Shown here in pieces: positions 18,490 to 27,593 of a stretch of DNA of 64,000 nucleotides. The DNA comes from Gammaproteobacteria bacterium RIFCSPHIGHO2_12_FULL_35_23 (GTDB taxonomy: Bacteria; Pseudomonadota; Gammaproteobacteria; UBA12402). The notes under the pieces are model-generated. The model was not told the DNA's origin. It saw nothing but the letters and a program-made list of their open reading frames with translations, and searched no databases. Each line of letters opens with the position of its first letter. Position 1 is the first letter of the stretch. Where the stretch lies: assembly GCA_001801465.1 (NCBI GenBank), contig MGXT01000014.1, forward strand, positions 1 through 64,000. Reading direction: 5' to 3'. A program made the translations under genes and the position numbers.

Positions 18490-19875
18490 CTACTTTTCGC
18501 GTCTCCAAGAAGTAGTATTATTTTTATCTTCAAGTACTATTCCTATTTTTTGCAGCTTATCTCGTAAATGATCTGCTTCTTTCCAATCTTTGTTTTGACG
18601 AGCCTCATTTCTTAACTGAATTAGTTTTTCAATTTCTACCACATCAATCTCAGTTTTGGTAATATCTTGAAAAAAATATTCTGGCTCTGCTTGTAATAAA
18701 CCTAACACACCACCTAAATATTTTAATAATCCTGCCAAAGCTTGTGCTTGATTTAAATCAACCTCTTTTAACTTATTAATATCTTTTGCCAATGTAAATA
18801 AAACAGTAATTGCCTCCGAAGTATTAAAATCATCATCCATAGCTGTCTTAAAAGCTTGTTCATAAGCAGAATCTTTCAAAGGCGTAGCACATTTGATATT
18901 GCGTAATGCTGTGTAAAGCTTTATTAAAGACTCTGCTGCTTGATTTAGATTTTCATTGCTATAATTAATCGGTTTGCGATAATGAGTAACCAGCATAAAA
19001 AAGCGTAATTGTTCTGCTGAGTAATGTTGCAATACATCTTTTACTAAGAAAAAATTATTAAGAGATTTTGACATTTTTTCATTATCGACTTGTAAGTAAC
19101 CCACATGCATCCAGTAGTTAACAAATTTTTCATTGTTGTATGCTTCAGTTTGAGCTATTTCGTTTTCATGATGAGGAAATTTTAAATCCATTCCACCACC
19201 ATGAATATCGATGTGTTTATGCAAACAATCCATTGACATGGCTGAACATTCAATATGCCAACCTGGACGACCTTCTCCCCAAGGAGAATTCCAACTAGGC
19301 TCACCTGGTTTTGCCGTTTTCCACAGTACAAAATCTAAGGGATCCCGCTTTGATTTATCAACTTCAATTCTAGCACCAGCTTGTAAATCTGCTAAATTCC
19401 GATGTGAAAGCTTACCATACTCAGCAAATTTATTGACGGCATACATCACATCACCATTAGTAGCAATATAAGCGAACCCTTTATCTAACAATACAGCAAT
19501 AATCTGTTGCATTGTTTGAACATAGTCAGTAGCCTTAGGTTGGATATCAGGTAGTAAAACGTTAAGCTCATTTAAATCATGGTGCAATGCTTTAATGAAT
19601 CGATCCGTGAGAGCTTGGTAATCTTCATTATTTTCTTGTGCGCGTTTGATAATCTTATCGTCAATATCTGTTATATTTTGCACATAATACAGGTTATATC
19701 CAGCATATCTCAAATATCTCGCTACCACATCAAATACTATCATGAGACGAGCATGGCCTATATGGCAATAGTCATAGACCGTCATTCCACAAACATACAT
19801 ACTAACTTCATTAGCTCTGATAGGCTTAAAAATTTCTTTTTCTTTCGTTAAACTATTATAAATTTTTAATGGCAC
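18490..19875 (-). CDS. cysS: Cysteinyl-tRNA synthetase
   Basis: A class I aminoacyl-tRNA synthetase of 461 aa that charges tRNA-Cys. HIGH is at residues 38-41 and KMSKS at 267-271; the zinc ligands Cys29, Cys210, and the HHENE region (235-238) are present. Length equals E. coli CysS (461). The start is GTG at 19875, overlapping the last 10 bases of gltX, so translation of the two is probably coupled. A pair of two class I synthetases overlapping in this way is unusual in E. coli but follows directly from the sequence here. Confidence 0.97.
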   Translation of the reverse strand: MPLKIYNSLTKEKEIFKPIRANEVSMYVCGMTVYDYCHIGHARLMIVFDVVARYLRYAGYNLYYVQNITDIDDKIIKRAQENNEDYQALTDRFIKALHHDLNELNVLLPDIQPKATDYVQTMQQIIAVLLDKGFAYIATNGDVMYAVNKFAEYGKLSHRNLADLQAGARIEVDKSKRDPLDFVLWKTAKPGEPSWNSPWGEGRPGWHIECSAMSMDCLHKHIDIHGGGMDLKFPHHENEIAQTEAYNNEKFVNYWMHVGYLQVDNEKMSKSLNNFFLVKDVLQHYSAEQLRFFMLVTHYRKPINYSNENLNQAAESLIKLYTALRNIKCATPLKDSAYEQAFKTAMDDDFNTSEAITVLFTLAKDINKLKEVDLNQAQALAGLLKYLGGVLGLLQAEPEYFFQDITKTEIDVVEIEKLIQLRNEARQNKDWKEADHLRDKLQKIGIVLEDKNNTTSWRREK

Positions 19876-21266
19876 AGCTCGATTTCTCCTGCTTTTCTTA
19901 AGCGACTACAGATTTCCTCTTTATTTAATAGCGAATAGATCACTGCCATCTCTGGACCATGCTTCTCACCTGTTAAAGCAACACGCAAGGGCATAAATAG
20001 CTGTTTGCCTTTTACATTTAATTGATTGCTTAAGAGAGAATAAACTTCTTGAGGATTAATACCATTTTTAAAAGCATTTTCAGCAATTTCAAAAAATTCT
20101 TTGCCTGCTTCCTTGAGCACTTGCAGTTCTTTTTCAAAAGAAACTTTTTCAAAAAATATTCTGGCCCAATGTTCAGCTTCACTTGGGAAAGTAAAGTTGG
20201 CTCGCATACCCATAAAAAATTCACGCTGTAAATTTTTTGGTACTATCTGCTGAATTGTAGGTCCTACCCAATGCCAAAAATCAGCTTCAGTTAACATTTG
20301 TACAGCAAGTTTTTGCCAATAGATTAATTGAGATTCGTCATATCTAGCTGGAGATTTGCTTAAAGACGATTCTTGAAAAAGCTGCGCTAAGCGCTTTAAG
20401 TCCATAAAGCTATTATCTTCATAGTAATGCCCTAACCTTGCTAAATAATTAACAACAGCAAGTGGTAAAAAACCCATTTCACGAAGTTCTTTAATACTGC
20501 GACTACCATTACGTTTAGAAAGCGGTGCCCCATCAGCACCTAAAATTAAAGAAATATGTGCATATTGAGGATGTGATAAACTCAAGGCTTGAAAAATCAT
20601 TACCTGTCTAGGAGTATTGGTTAAATGATCTTCACCACGTAAAACATGCGTAATACCCATTAATGCATCATCAATAGCATTACAAAACATGAACGAAGCT
20701 CCATCATTCGATCGCTTAATGATAAAATCACCTATATCACTAGAATGGTATTTTTGCTTACCTTTAACCAAATCATCAAATTCAATAATCGTATTATCAG
20801 GAATACGAAATCGTAAACTAGGTATTAGGCCTGCTGCTAATTTCTTTTCTATCTCTGCTTGCGTTAAAGAGCGGCAGGTACCTGCATATCTGGGCGCAAG
20901 TCCTCTAGCCCGTTGCAATTTTCGACTCAAAGCCAATTGTTCTTCACTACAAAAACAAGGGTAAGCCTGTTTATTTTTAATCAATTCTTCATAATAATGA
21001 TTATAAATAGCACTACGTTGTGATTGCCAATAAGGTGCCTGTTCACCACCAACTTCTGGTCCTTCTTGCCAATAAATGCCTAACCAATTTAAATCCGTTT
21101 GTAATGCTTCAGCAAACTCTAATTTTGAACGTTCTTCGTCCGTATCCTCCATTCGTAGTAAAAAGCAACCCTGCTTATTACCAGCAAGTAACACATTGAA
21201 TAAAGCTGTCCTAGCATTACCTAAGTGAATAAATCCTGTGGGGCTTGGCGCAAATCTTGTTTTCAT
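19866..21266 (-). CDS. gltX: Glutamyl-tRNA synthetase
   Basis: The 466-aa class I synthetase begins RFAPSPTGFIHLGNARTA, containing the HIGH-type motif HLGN (residues 14-17), and has the KMSKS equivalent LSKRNG near residue 250. It charges tRNA-Glu, which also serves tetrapyrrole synthesis. A cysteine-rich insert (PCFCSEEQLALSRK) resembles the zinc site of the gammaproteobacterial enzyme, although CRSLTQ carries only one further cysteine. Its 3' end overlaps the start of cysS. Length agrees with bacterial GltX (about 470 aa). Confidence 0.97.
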   Translation of the reverse strand: MKTRFAPSPTGFIHLGNARTALFNVLLAGNKQGCFLLRMEDTDEERSKLEFAEALQTDLNWLGIYWQEGPEVGGEQAPYWQSQRSAIYNHYYEELIKNKQAYPCFCSEEQLALSRKLQRARGLAPRYAGTCRSLTQAEIEKKLAAGLIPSLRFRIPDNTIIEFDDLVKGKQKYHSSDIGDFIIKRSNDGASFMFCNAIDDALMGITHVLRGEDHLTNTPRQVMIFQALSLSHPQYAHISLILGADGAPLSKRNGSRSIKELREMGFLPLAVVNYLARLGHYYEDNSFMDLKRLAQLFQESSLSKSPARYDESQLIYWQKLAVQMLTEADFWHWVGPTIQQIVPKNLQREFFMGMRANFTFPSEAEHWARIFFEKVSFEKELQVLKEAGKEFFEIAENAFKNGINPQEVYSLLSNQLNVKGKQLFMPLRVALTGEKHGPEMAVIYSLLNKEEICSRLRKAGEIELCH

Positions 21267-21391
21267 TGTTTAAATTAACTCAAATATAAAACACTTATCA
21301 TAACTAAAATTAAGCCTTTTTTCATCTTCATTTACAATAACTCAATGAAAATATTGTCATTAGTTTTAAGTCTCGCTATTATCTACTGCTA

Positions 21392-22129
21392 ATGAGCAAG
21401 ACCTTTTTTATATCTGACTTACATTTAGAAGAATCAAAACCGATTATCATCGAGCTTTTTCTCGATTTTTTACAACAAACAGCTCCTGGGGCAAAAGCCT
21501 TATACATTTTAGGAGATTTATTTGAGGTTTGGATTGGAGATGATGAATTAACCCCACTGCAACTACAAGTTAGTCAAGCCTTAAAGCAACTTTCAAATCG
21601 AGGTATTCCCATTTATTTTATCCATGGAAATCGTGATTTTTTACTCGGTAAAACCTATGCTCAATTAGCCGGCATGACGCTTTTACCTGATCCTACGCTA
21701 ATAAATTTATATGGCAAACAAGCTTTGCTTATGCATGGCGATACACTTTGTATTGAAGATGTAAAATATCAAGCTTTCCGAAAGAAAGCCCGTAATAGAT
21801 TTAACCAATGGCTATTTTTAACTTTACCCATTAAATTACGAAAGAAGATTGCTAATGGACTCAGGGCCAAGAGCCAAAAATATACAAGTCAGACTGAACC
21901 TATTATTATGGACGTAACAAGCCAAGCAGTGGAGCAAGCATTTCAATCAACAGGGGTCAATTTAATCATTCACGGTCATACTCATCGACCGGCTATTCAC
22001 CGTTGGCATGAAAAAATTAGGGTTGTTTTACCTATGTGGCATACGCAAGGGGGATATCTAGAATATCAAGATTCTCAGCAATTTTTTTTAAATTATTTTG
22101 ATAATAATGGCTATAATAGGCTTACTTAG
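21392..22129 (+). CDS. lpxH: UDP-2,3-diacylglucosamine diphosphatase
   Basis: The 245-aa calcineurin-like phosphoesterase has ISDLHLEE (Asp9, His11), GDLFEVWIGDD, HGNRDFLLG and HGHTHRP, the metal-binding motifs of LpxH. It hydrolyses UDP-2,3-diacylglucosamine to lipid X at the inner membrane surface, the fourth step of lipid A synthesis, which shows that the organism makes lipopolysaccharide. Length fits E. coli LpxH (240 aa). The next gene, an L,D-transpeptidase, begins 15 bases downstream, so the two envelope genes are likely cotranscribed. Confidence 0.96.
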   Translation: MSKTFFISDLHLEESKPIIIELFLDFLQQTAPGAKALYILGDLFEVWIGDDELTPLQLQVSQALKQLSNRGIPIYFIHGNRDFLLGKTYAQLAGMTLLPDPTLINLYGKQALLMHGDTLCIEDVKYQAFRKKARNRFNQWLFLTLPIKLRKKIANGLRAKSQKYTSQTEPIIMDVTSQAVEQAFQSTGVNLIIHGHTHRPAIHRWHEKIRVVLPMWHTQGGYLEYQDSQQFFLNYFDNNGYNRLT

Positions 22130-22144
22130 GTTAGGAAACGAATT

Positions 22145-23158
22145 ATGTTGAAACGCTTATTACTAATTGGATCATTTTTTGGTAGTTTTTTATTTCCCGT
22201 GTTACTTAATGCACTTACTTTTACTTTACCCTCATCAGGTAATGACATAATTGGTCAAATTCAGTACGTTCATTCTGAAAAAGGTGAAAATATTTACGAT
22301 GTTGCACGTAAATATGATATTGGTTTTTATGAAATGATTGAAGCTAACCCAGGAATTAATAGACATAGCCCGATAGCTCCCGAAGAAACTATTACCATTC
22401 CGACTGAATATATTTTGCCCAACGTGCAGAGAACTGGTATTGTCATTAATCTGCCTGAGCTTAGACTCTATTATTACCCCACTGGTCAAAATATAGTGGT
22501 AACAGAGCCTATTGCTATTGGTCGCTACGATTGGTTAACCCCTACTTTAGAAACTGCTATTATTGAAAAAATTAAAAACCCTTACTGGCATGTACCAAAA
22601 ACAATTAAAGCTGCGGCTGCTAAAAAAGGTATTTATTGGCCTGACGTAGTACCCCCTGGTCCTAAAAATCCTTTAGGATCTTATGCTCTACGATTAGGTA
22701 AAAGAGAATATTTAATTCATGGTACTAATAATCCTACTTCTATTGGTAAAAGGGCCAGTTCCGGTTGTATGCGCATGTATCCTGAAAGCATTGAAGCCCT
22801 ATTCAATCTCGTACCGATAGGCACGACTGTTAAAATTGTTAATGAATTCTATAAAGTTGGTTGGAACAATGGAGTACTCTATCTTGAAATTCATGAACCC
22901 CTACAAGAACTAGCACAATCAAAGATAGAACAAACTAGCCTGATCACTAATACAATTGATCAGGTTACTGCGGGTAGCAATGCTCATATAGATTGGTCAG
23001 TTGTTAATAAAGAAATTGAGAGGCCTAGTGGTATTCCTATTCCTATCAGTTCCCAAGTTAGCGGTTCAACTCAGTCCTATATTGAAGCAGCTCAACCTTC
23101 AAATTCCACTACGCCAGAAGAAGAACCAGTTCATGAACAAGAAGGTTATTCTTATTAA
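22145..23158 (+). CDS. L,D-transpeptidase with LysM-like domain (ErfK/YbiS/YcfS type)
   Basis: A 337-aa exported protein: signal peptide to about residue 24, a LysM-like peptidoglycan-binding segment (VHSEKGENIYDVARKYDIG, about 42-60), then a YkuD catalytic domain with His192 (LIHGTNN) and catalytic Cys208 in SSGCMRMYPES. L,D-transpeptidases form 3-3 cross-links in peptidoglycan or attach lipoprotein to it. The C-terminal 80 residues are Ser/Thr/Glu-rich and of unknown role. It lies 15 bases after lpxH. About 270 bases of non-coding AT-rich sequence follow before the next gene, with a short AAACAC/GTGTTT inverted repeat near 23225 but no clear terminator. Confidence 0.93.
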   Translation: MLKRLLLIGSFFGSFLFPVLLNALTFTLPSSGNDIIGQIQYVHSEKGENIYDVARKYDIGFYEMIEANPGINRHSPIAPEETITIPTEYILPNVQRTGIVINLPELRLYYYPTGQNIVVTEPIAIGRYDWLTPTLETAIIEKIKNPYWHVPKTIKAAAAKKGIYWPDVVPPGPKNPLGSYALRLGKREYLIHGTNNPTSIGKRASSGCMRMYPESIEALFNLVPIGTTVKIVNEFYKVGWNNGVLYLEIHEPLQELAQSKIEQTSLITNTIDQVTAGSNAHIDWSVVNKEIERPSGIPIPISSQVSGSTQSYIEAAQPSNSTTPEEEPVHEQEGYSY

Positions 23159-23430
23159 TTTGTAACTATCTGCTAAAATTGATAAAAATTTGTACAAATT
23201 AGCCCTGTTAACTAATTGTAAGTAAACACTTCTTAGGTGTGTTTTACCCCATTTTTGGTCATTATTTGTAGTATATTTACTGCACATTCCTGTAAGATAT
23301 TTGATATTTTTTATACAACTTATTGTATTTTTTAGCCATTTTGCAAATTTCTTGTTCTATTTCCTGTTGAAACCTGTATAATATGACAAAATTTTGACTA
23401 TGGATAAAAATCAATCACTTGTGAGGTAAC

Positions 23431-24141
23431 ATGAAAAAACTCTTCCATACACTATTCCCAATAGCTTGGTTTATCGTGTTGGTTAGCGGATTGCTAGCTG
23501 CTTCAGCTACTGGCCAAGCTACATCGCAAGCAGCTCCTAATGTCTCAATAGATACCATAAGGGATATCACCTCTCAAACCTCTTCTTTAGACCCTAAGGT
23601 CTTACAACTGGCTTTATTAGCCTATGAACACGCAAGATTACAAGGTTTAGACAAGCAACAAATTTTGACCATTATTAATTACCAGCAGCCTTCCATTGAT
23701 AAGCGGCTTTGGGTAATTAATTTAAATGACGACAAGGTACTTTATAATACTTATGTCGCCCACGGTAAAAATAGTGGCGATAACTATGCTGATGAGTTTT
23801 CTAACTCTCCTAAAAGTCAAGAAAGCAGTATTGGAGTTTATGTAACAGGCAATACCTATTATGGTAATGATGGCTATTCTTTACATCTTATAGGGCTTGA
23901 TAGCGGCTTTAATAGTAATGCCTACTCAAGATCTATTGTTATGCATGGTGCCTGGTATGTAAGCCAATCTTTTATTGATCAGTATGGCAGATTAGGTCGT
24001 AGCTGGGGTTGCCCGGCTATTGATAAGACTATTGAGCCACAAGTAGTCAATACAATCAAAAATGGAACTGTAATATTTGCCTACTATCCTGAAAAAAACT
24101 GGTTAGATAATTCTAAATATTTAAAGCCAATTAATGTATAA
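23431..24141 (+). CDS. Murein L,D-transpeptidase catalytic-domain protein (YkuD_2 type)
   Basis: A 236-aa exported protein with an N-terminal hydrophobic signal/anchor (residues 5-25) and a catalytic block MHGAWYVSQS ... GRLGRSWGCPAID containing His172 and Cys194. This wording matches the YkuD_2 family, a distinct branch of the L,D-transpeptidase fold found in Legionella and other bacteria. A preceding helix (LALLAYEHARLQG) is also typical of the family. A TATAAT at 23377-23382 is a possible promoter, so it is probably expressed separately from the upstream transpeptidase. The exact peptidoglycan reaction is not established for the family. Confidence 0.88.
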   Translation: MKKLFHTLFPIAWFIVLVSGLLAASATGQATSQAAPNVSIDTIRDITSQTSSLDPKVLQLALLAYEHARLQGLDKQQILTIINYQQPSIDKRLWVINLNDDKVLYNTYVAHGKNSGDNYADEFSNSPKSQESSIGVYVTGNTYYGNDGYSLHLIGLDSGFNSNAYSRSIVMHGAWYVSQSFIDQYGRLGRSWGCPAIDKTIEPQVVNTIKNGTVIFAYYPEKNWLDNSKYLKPINV

Positions 24142-24284
24142 TAGACAAGTTATCACAAGGATGTGGCCTTATTTTTTAGATAATCTAAATTTATAATTTA
24201 TCTAAGATTGCTAAGGACATTTGCAATGCTAGCCATTATTTTAATCGTTTTTTTATAACAAATAAATTTAATAAATTGTATTGG

Positions 24285-25259
24285 TTATCGTCTACAGATT
24301 TGATCTGCTAAATAAGCAACTGAAGCGGCATAATAAGTAGAATTATTATAACGCAGTAGTACTCTAAAATTATTAAAAACTAAAAATGCTGGCCCGCCAT
24401 CGGGATAAATAACTGAAGCTTCTAAATCCTGAGTAGGTAATTGATAACCTGGTTGAGGCTCCACACCCAATTGTGTCCAATAAGAGATTGGCTTTTGTAT
24501 TGAAAGTCCAATTAGACCTTGATCAAAATTATCGGGCAGATTAACAGCAATACCCCAAGGCTGACCTGCCTGCCAACCATTCTGTTGTAAGTAATTAGCA
24601 ATAGAAGCTAAGGCATCGGGCAAACTTTTCCAAATATCTTTTTTGCCATCATTATCATAATCTACCGCATATTTAAACCAACTAGAAGGTAAAAACTGAC
24701 CATGGCCAGAGGCTCCTGCCCATTCTCCTTTAAAATCTGCTATAGAAACATGCCCTTCATTTAAAATTTGTAAAGCATCTAATAATTCTTGCCTATAAAA
24801 CTCATAACGATCACTCCCATAAGCTAAAGTAGCTAAAGAGTGAATCACTGAAAAACTTCCTAAATAATTACCATAACTTGTTTCAATTCCCCAAATTGCG
24901 GCAACAAAACAAGGATCCACCTGATAACTATCGCCTAAATCAGTAAATAACTGGTTATTAGCTTGGAACTTATTTTGACCAATTTTTATTCTATAGGGAT
25001 CAATTCTGGTTTTTCGATACTCTAAAAAGGTTAATCGTCTTTCTGGTTGAGTCTTTTTTAGATTTAGTTGAACCTTACCCGGTTCCATATTTGCAAATAA
25101 TTGATCAAAAAGCTCCGGTCGAACTCCTTCTGACAGTGCTTGCTCACGTAAGTCAGCAACCCAGGAAGTCCAACTTTGTGTTTGACTAGGAATGTCAGCA
25201 TAGAGAATACTGGTAAAAAAACAGAGTATTAATATAAATAATCGAATGCATCCTTTCAT
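24285..25259 (-). CDS. mltB: Lytic murein transglycosylase B
   Basis: A 324-aa exported enzyme with the MltB (GH103) pattern: FVAAIWGIETSYGNYLG with catalytic Glu126, SLATLAYGSDRYEFYR, GASGHGQFLPSSW, and DGKKDIW in the calcium/EF-hand-like loop. It cleaves the glycan strand between N-acetylmuramic acid and N-acetylglucosamine with 1,6-anhydro product. The signal peptide (MKGCIRLFILILCFFTSILYA) lacks a convincing lipobox, so unlike E. coli MltB it appears to be a soluble periplasmic protein. It is convergent with the L,D-transpeptidase at 23431; an imperfect hairpin TTAGATAA/TTTATCTAA at about 24177-24206 lies between them. Confidence 0.93.
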   Translation of the reverse strand: MKGCIRLFILILCFFTSILYADIPSQTQSWTSWVADLREQALSEGVRPELFDQLFANMEPGKVQLNLKKTQPERRLTFLEYRKTRIDPYRIKIGQNKFQANNQLFTDLGDSYQVDPCFVAAIWGIETSYGNYLGSFSVIHSLATLAYGSDRYEFYRQELLDALQILNEGHVSIADFKGEWAGASGHGQFLPSSWFKYAVDYDNDGKKDIWKSLPDALASIANYLQQNGWQAGQPWGIAVNLPDNFDQGLIGLSIQKPISYWTQLGVEPQPGYQLPTQDLEASVIYPDGGPAFLVFNNFRVLLRYNNSTYYAASVAYLADQICRR

Positions 25260-25342
25260 TAGCCACTTCCTTATAAGCCTTAAGAAGCTTCTATTATAAG
25301 AAAGGCTTACTTAAAAAGGAATACAAAATGCAACAATATTAA

Positions 25343-25627
25343 CTATTCTGCAATCCAATGCTGTAAAGTTTCTATGATTTTTTCAGCCTGGTCTTTGCTT
25401 GAAATATTAAACTTTGATTTTTGCATGAACTGATCATTTCGTTTCTGATAGCGGCGAATAGAATATTTGTCAGGACCGTAGGCCTGTTTTTTAGGGTCCC
25501 ATTCCTGATAACGATACATTAAAGTGGCCCAAGCCCCTTTAGTTAATACAACTTTATCAAGCTGCTTAACTTTTAATATACCATCTTCAGTAAAATCAAT
25601 AGTTAGTTCATCAACTGTACTTGCCAT
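25343..25627 (-). CDS. Conserved small protein, 94 aa, function unknown
   Basis: A compact soluble protein with DGILKVKQLDKVVLTKGAW, YQEWDPKKQAYGPDKYSIRRYQKR and KSKFNISSKDQAEKI. I believe this is a family of uncharacterised bacterial proteins of about 90 residues, from memory and without a search. It has no signal peptide or metal motif. It sits at the 3' end of the asd-to-cvpA run, 69 bases after the DUF3301 gene, where other gammaproteobacteria often have purF, and could be part of the same transcript. Confidence 0.8.
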   Translation of the reverse strand: MASTVDELTIDFTEDGILKVKQLDKVVLTKGAWATLMYRYQEWDPKKQAYGPDKYSIRRYQKRNDQFMQKSKFNISSKDQAEKIIETLQHWIAE

Positions 25628-25696
25628 GGCCTTTCCCCATCAAAATTGGTTGATATTACAAGCATCTTTCATAAAAGCAAAGCTTTTTAAAAAATA

Positions 25697-26062
25697 CTAT
25701 TCTTTTTTTGAAAAATCATGAAAATTAATTATATTAGCCTGCTTAGTAATAATATCAGGCTTTTCTTTTTCATCAACAGGGAGCGCCTCATCTCCTACGA
25801 TAACAATTTTTTTACTAAATTGCTTTTGTAGTTGGGCCTGATAATAATTAAACTTATAAATTCGTTTTAAACAAAACCTGCCTGCATTATTTTTTATAGG
25901 CACAACTTTTATTAGCGTGACTGTATCATCCAACAAATCAACTTGGTTTATTTTACAATAATCTTTTGCCAATCTCACTGCCAGCTCTTTAATATGTGCG
26001 AATCGATACCAACTTATTGCAAAGAGTATAATTAATAACAATAAAATTAAAGATAAATTCAT
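25697..26062 (-). CDS. DUF3301 family membrane-anchored protein
   Basis: A 121-aa protein with one N-terminal membrane helix (LSLILLLLIILFAISWY) followed by a small cytoplasmic domain: AVRLAKDYCKINQVDLLDDTVTLIKV ... RIYKFNY, the pattern of DUF3301, found in gammaproteobacteria and of unknown function. It begins one base after the end of cvpA, so it belongs to the same operon. Confidence 0.8.
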   Translation of the reverse strand: MNLSLILLLLIILFAISWYRFAHIKELAVRLAKDYCKINQVDLLDDTVTLIKVVPIKNNAGRFCLKRIYKFNYYQAQLQKQFSKKIVIVGDEALPVDEKEKPDIITKQANIINFHDFSKKE

Positions 26063-26063
26063 A

Positions 26064-26585
26064 TTATTTCTTGTTTGTTTTAGTTGGAAATAAAGGACCG
26101 TTAAATGCCTTATTTTGTAACCAACTGATAAATGAATCCGTATGTAAATAAAATTGAGACTTTTGCAACCAGCTCGCTTGTTGCCATGAACTATTTGTCA
26201 ACAATAAAGTTACTATCATTAGCAAAGCAATACTTTCTATAACTCCCAATAAACCACCTATTAACCTTCCACCAAAAGTTTTTTCTGTATCTGCCATAAT
26301 TATTTTACAAATTAAATTAATAATCATGCTTAATAAAATACCAGCAATTAATATAGATAAAAAAGCTATCAATAAAGCATAATCAGGATTATGAACATAA
26401 ATGTGTAAGTAATTAGCTAAGATTTGCGAATAAAAAACAGAACCAATAATAATCAACAGTAGTAGTAATAAGGCGATCAGCTGCCTAATAAATCCTCTTT
26501 TAATTCCTACTAAAAGGAACCAAACTATGACTATTAAGAATACATAATCAAGAAAATTTAAATTATTCACGATGTTTTTTAACAT
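26064..26585 (-). CDS. cvpA: CvpA family membrane protein
   Basis: A four-helix inner-membrane protein beginning MLKNIVNNLNFLDYVFLIVI and containing GIKRGFIRQLIAL, typical of CvpA (colicin V production, envelope function). The ATG at 26585 is preferred: it lies one base after the stop of the dedD-like gene and gives about 173 aa, close to the usual ~160-180; a longer frame from 26657 would run back into the upstream gene and lacks family sequence. The order folC-dedD-cvpA is as in E. coli, but purF, normally next, is missing. Confidence 0.92.
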   Translation of the reverse strand: MLKNIVNNLNFLDYVFLIVIVWFLLVGIKRGFIRQLIALLLLLLIIIGSVFYSQILANYLHIYVHNPDYALLIAFLSILIAGILLSMIINLICKIIMADTEKTFGGRLIGGLLGVIESIALLMIVTLLLTNSSWQQASWLQKSQFYLHTDSFISWLQNKAFNGPLFPTKTNKK

Positions 26586-26586
26586 A

Positions 26587-27588
26587 TTAGTCCAACTTTG
26601 TAGCTTGAAATGAGTGTACATAACCTGAAAGATTAAAAGTTTTTTCAATCGTGTCAAGCATGGTCTTAGCTTGTGCTTGTTGCAAAAATGGTCCTACATA
26701 AACTCGATACATAAGCTGCCCGTTTACTACTTTCTCATAAGAAAAAGCAGCGTATCCTTTGCTCCTAAGCATCTTAATCACCTGGTTAGTTTTAGCCGGA
26801 TCAGGAAAACTACCTAATTGAATAACCCAAGCTTTATTCATAGCTGTCGCCACAGAAAGATTGTTTTCAACATTTTTTTCAGTCTCAATATTGGAGCTAT
26901 CAAAATTTATTTTGCGAATATGGAGTTTAGGCAACACAGAACTAAGTGCTGACTGAGTAATATAAACAGGCTTCTGCTCACCTTGATTTAATTGATTGAC
27001 TACCGGCGAATAGTCAGGGGAACTATCATTATCTACGGTTACAGCACTGGCATTTATCGAAGCGCTTTGATTGGTCTCATTTGAATTTAGCAAAGCCAAA
27101 TGTTTTAATTTTAATAATCTACTTTTTGATAATAGATGATGAAGTGAATGCTTAGGTACTTTAATCAAATTGGATTCTTGAAAATTGTTATCTTCAGGTA
27201 AAGAAGCTGCTTGTGAACTCATTTCTGCATTCACAGGTAAAGGTGCATTATTAGTTTGCTGCTGATTTATATTTCTTGAGCTATTACTAACGGTGACTGA
27301 ATTATTATTCACTACACTCCCCTCTACCGTAACATGATTGGCATTTAAAGTTGTATTAGTGTTAGTATTATTAGTCGAAGTAAGCGGTGTAAATCCTGCA
27401 ATAACAGCACTATTTTGCTCAGCAGTTAAAGGTGTAACCACAGGCTGCTCCGGGGCAGAAGGAATTGTTTGGCTAGGGCCACCGATACCCGTATAATGTA
27501 AATGACCAAAAGGAACTGGTAAGAATATTACCGCCAAAGCAATAATAATAACCGCAATAAATAAACGTCTTTTTAACCCAGAATCCAA
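26587..27588 (-). CDS. dedD: DedD-like SPOR-domain protein
   Basis: The 333-aa protein starts MDSGLKRRLFIAVIIIALAVIFLP, nearly the DedD opening, giving a short cytoplasmic tail and one membrane helix. A long Asn/Ser/Thr-rich linker (about 40-245) leads to a C-terminal SPOR domain (WVIQLGSFPDPAKTNQVIKML ... YRVYVGPFLQQAQAKTML). SPOR domains bind denuded septal glycan, so the protein should act at the division site with FtsN. It is longer than E. coli DedD (220 aa), the excess being low-complexity linker. It starts five bases after folC. Confidence 0.9.
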   Translation of the reverse strand: MDSGLKRRLFIAVIIIALAVIFLPVPFGHLHYTGIGGPSQTIPSAPEQPVVTPLTAEQNSAVIAGFTPLTSTNNTNTNTTLNANHVTVEGSVVNNNSVTVSNSSRNINQQQTNNAPLPVNAEMSSQAASLPEDNNFQESNLIKVPKHSLHHLLSKSRLLKLKHLALLNSNETNQSASINASAVTVDNDSSPDYSPVVNQLNQGEQKPVYITQSALSSVLPKLHIRKINFDSSNIETEKNVENNLSVATAMNKAWVIQLGSFPDPAKTNQVIKMLRSKGYAAFSYEKVVNGQLMYRVYVGPFLQQAQAKTMLDTIEKTFNLSGYVHSFQATKLD

Positions 27589-27593
27589 ATACT

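Noticed and set aside
19211..19851. Two plus-strand open frames over cysS
   Set aside because: Antisense shadows of a certain cysteinyl-tRNA synthetase gene.
23190..23260. Possible terminator hairpin after the LysM L,D-transpeptidase gene
   Set aside because: The AAACAC/GTGTTT stem is only about six pairs and no clear T-run follows directly.
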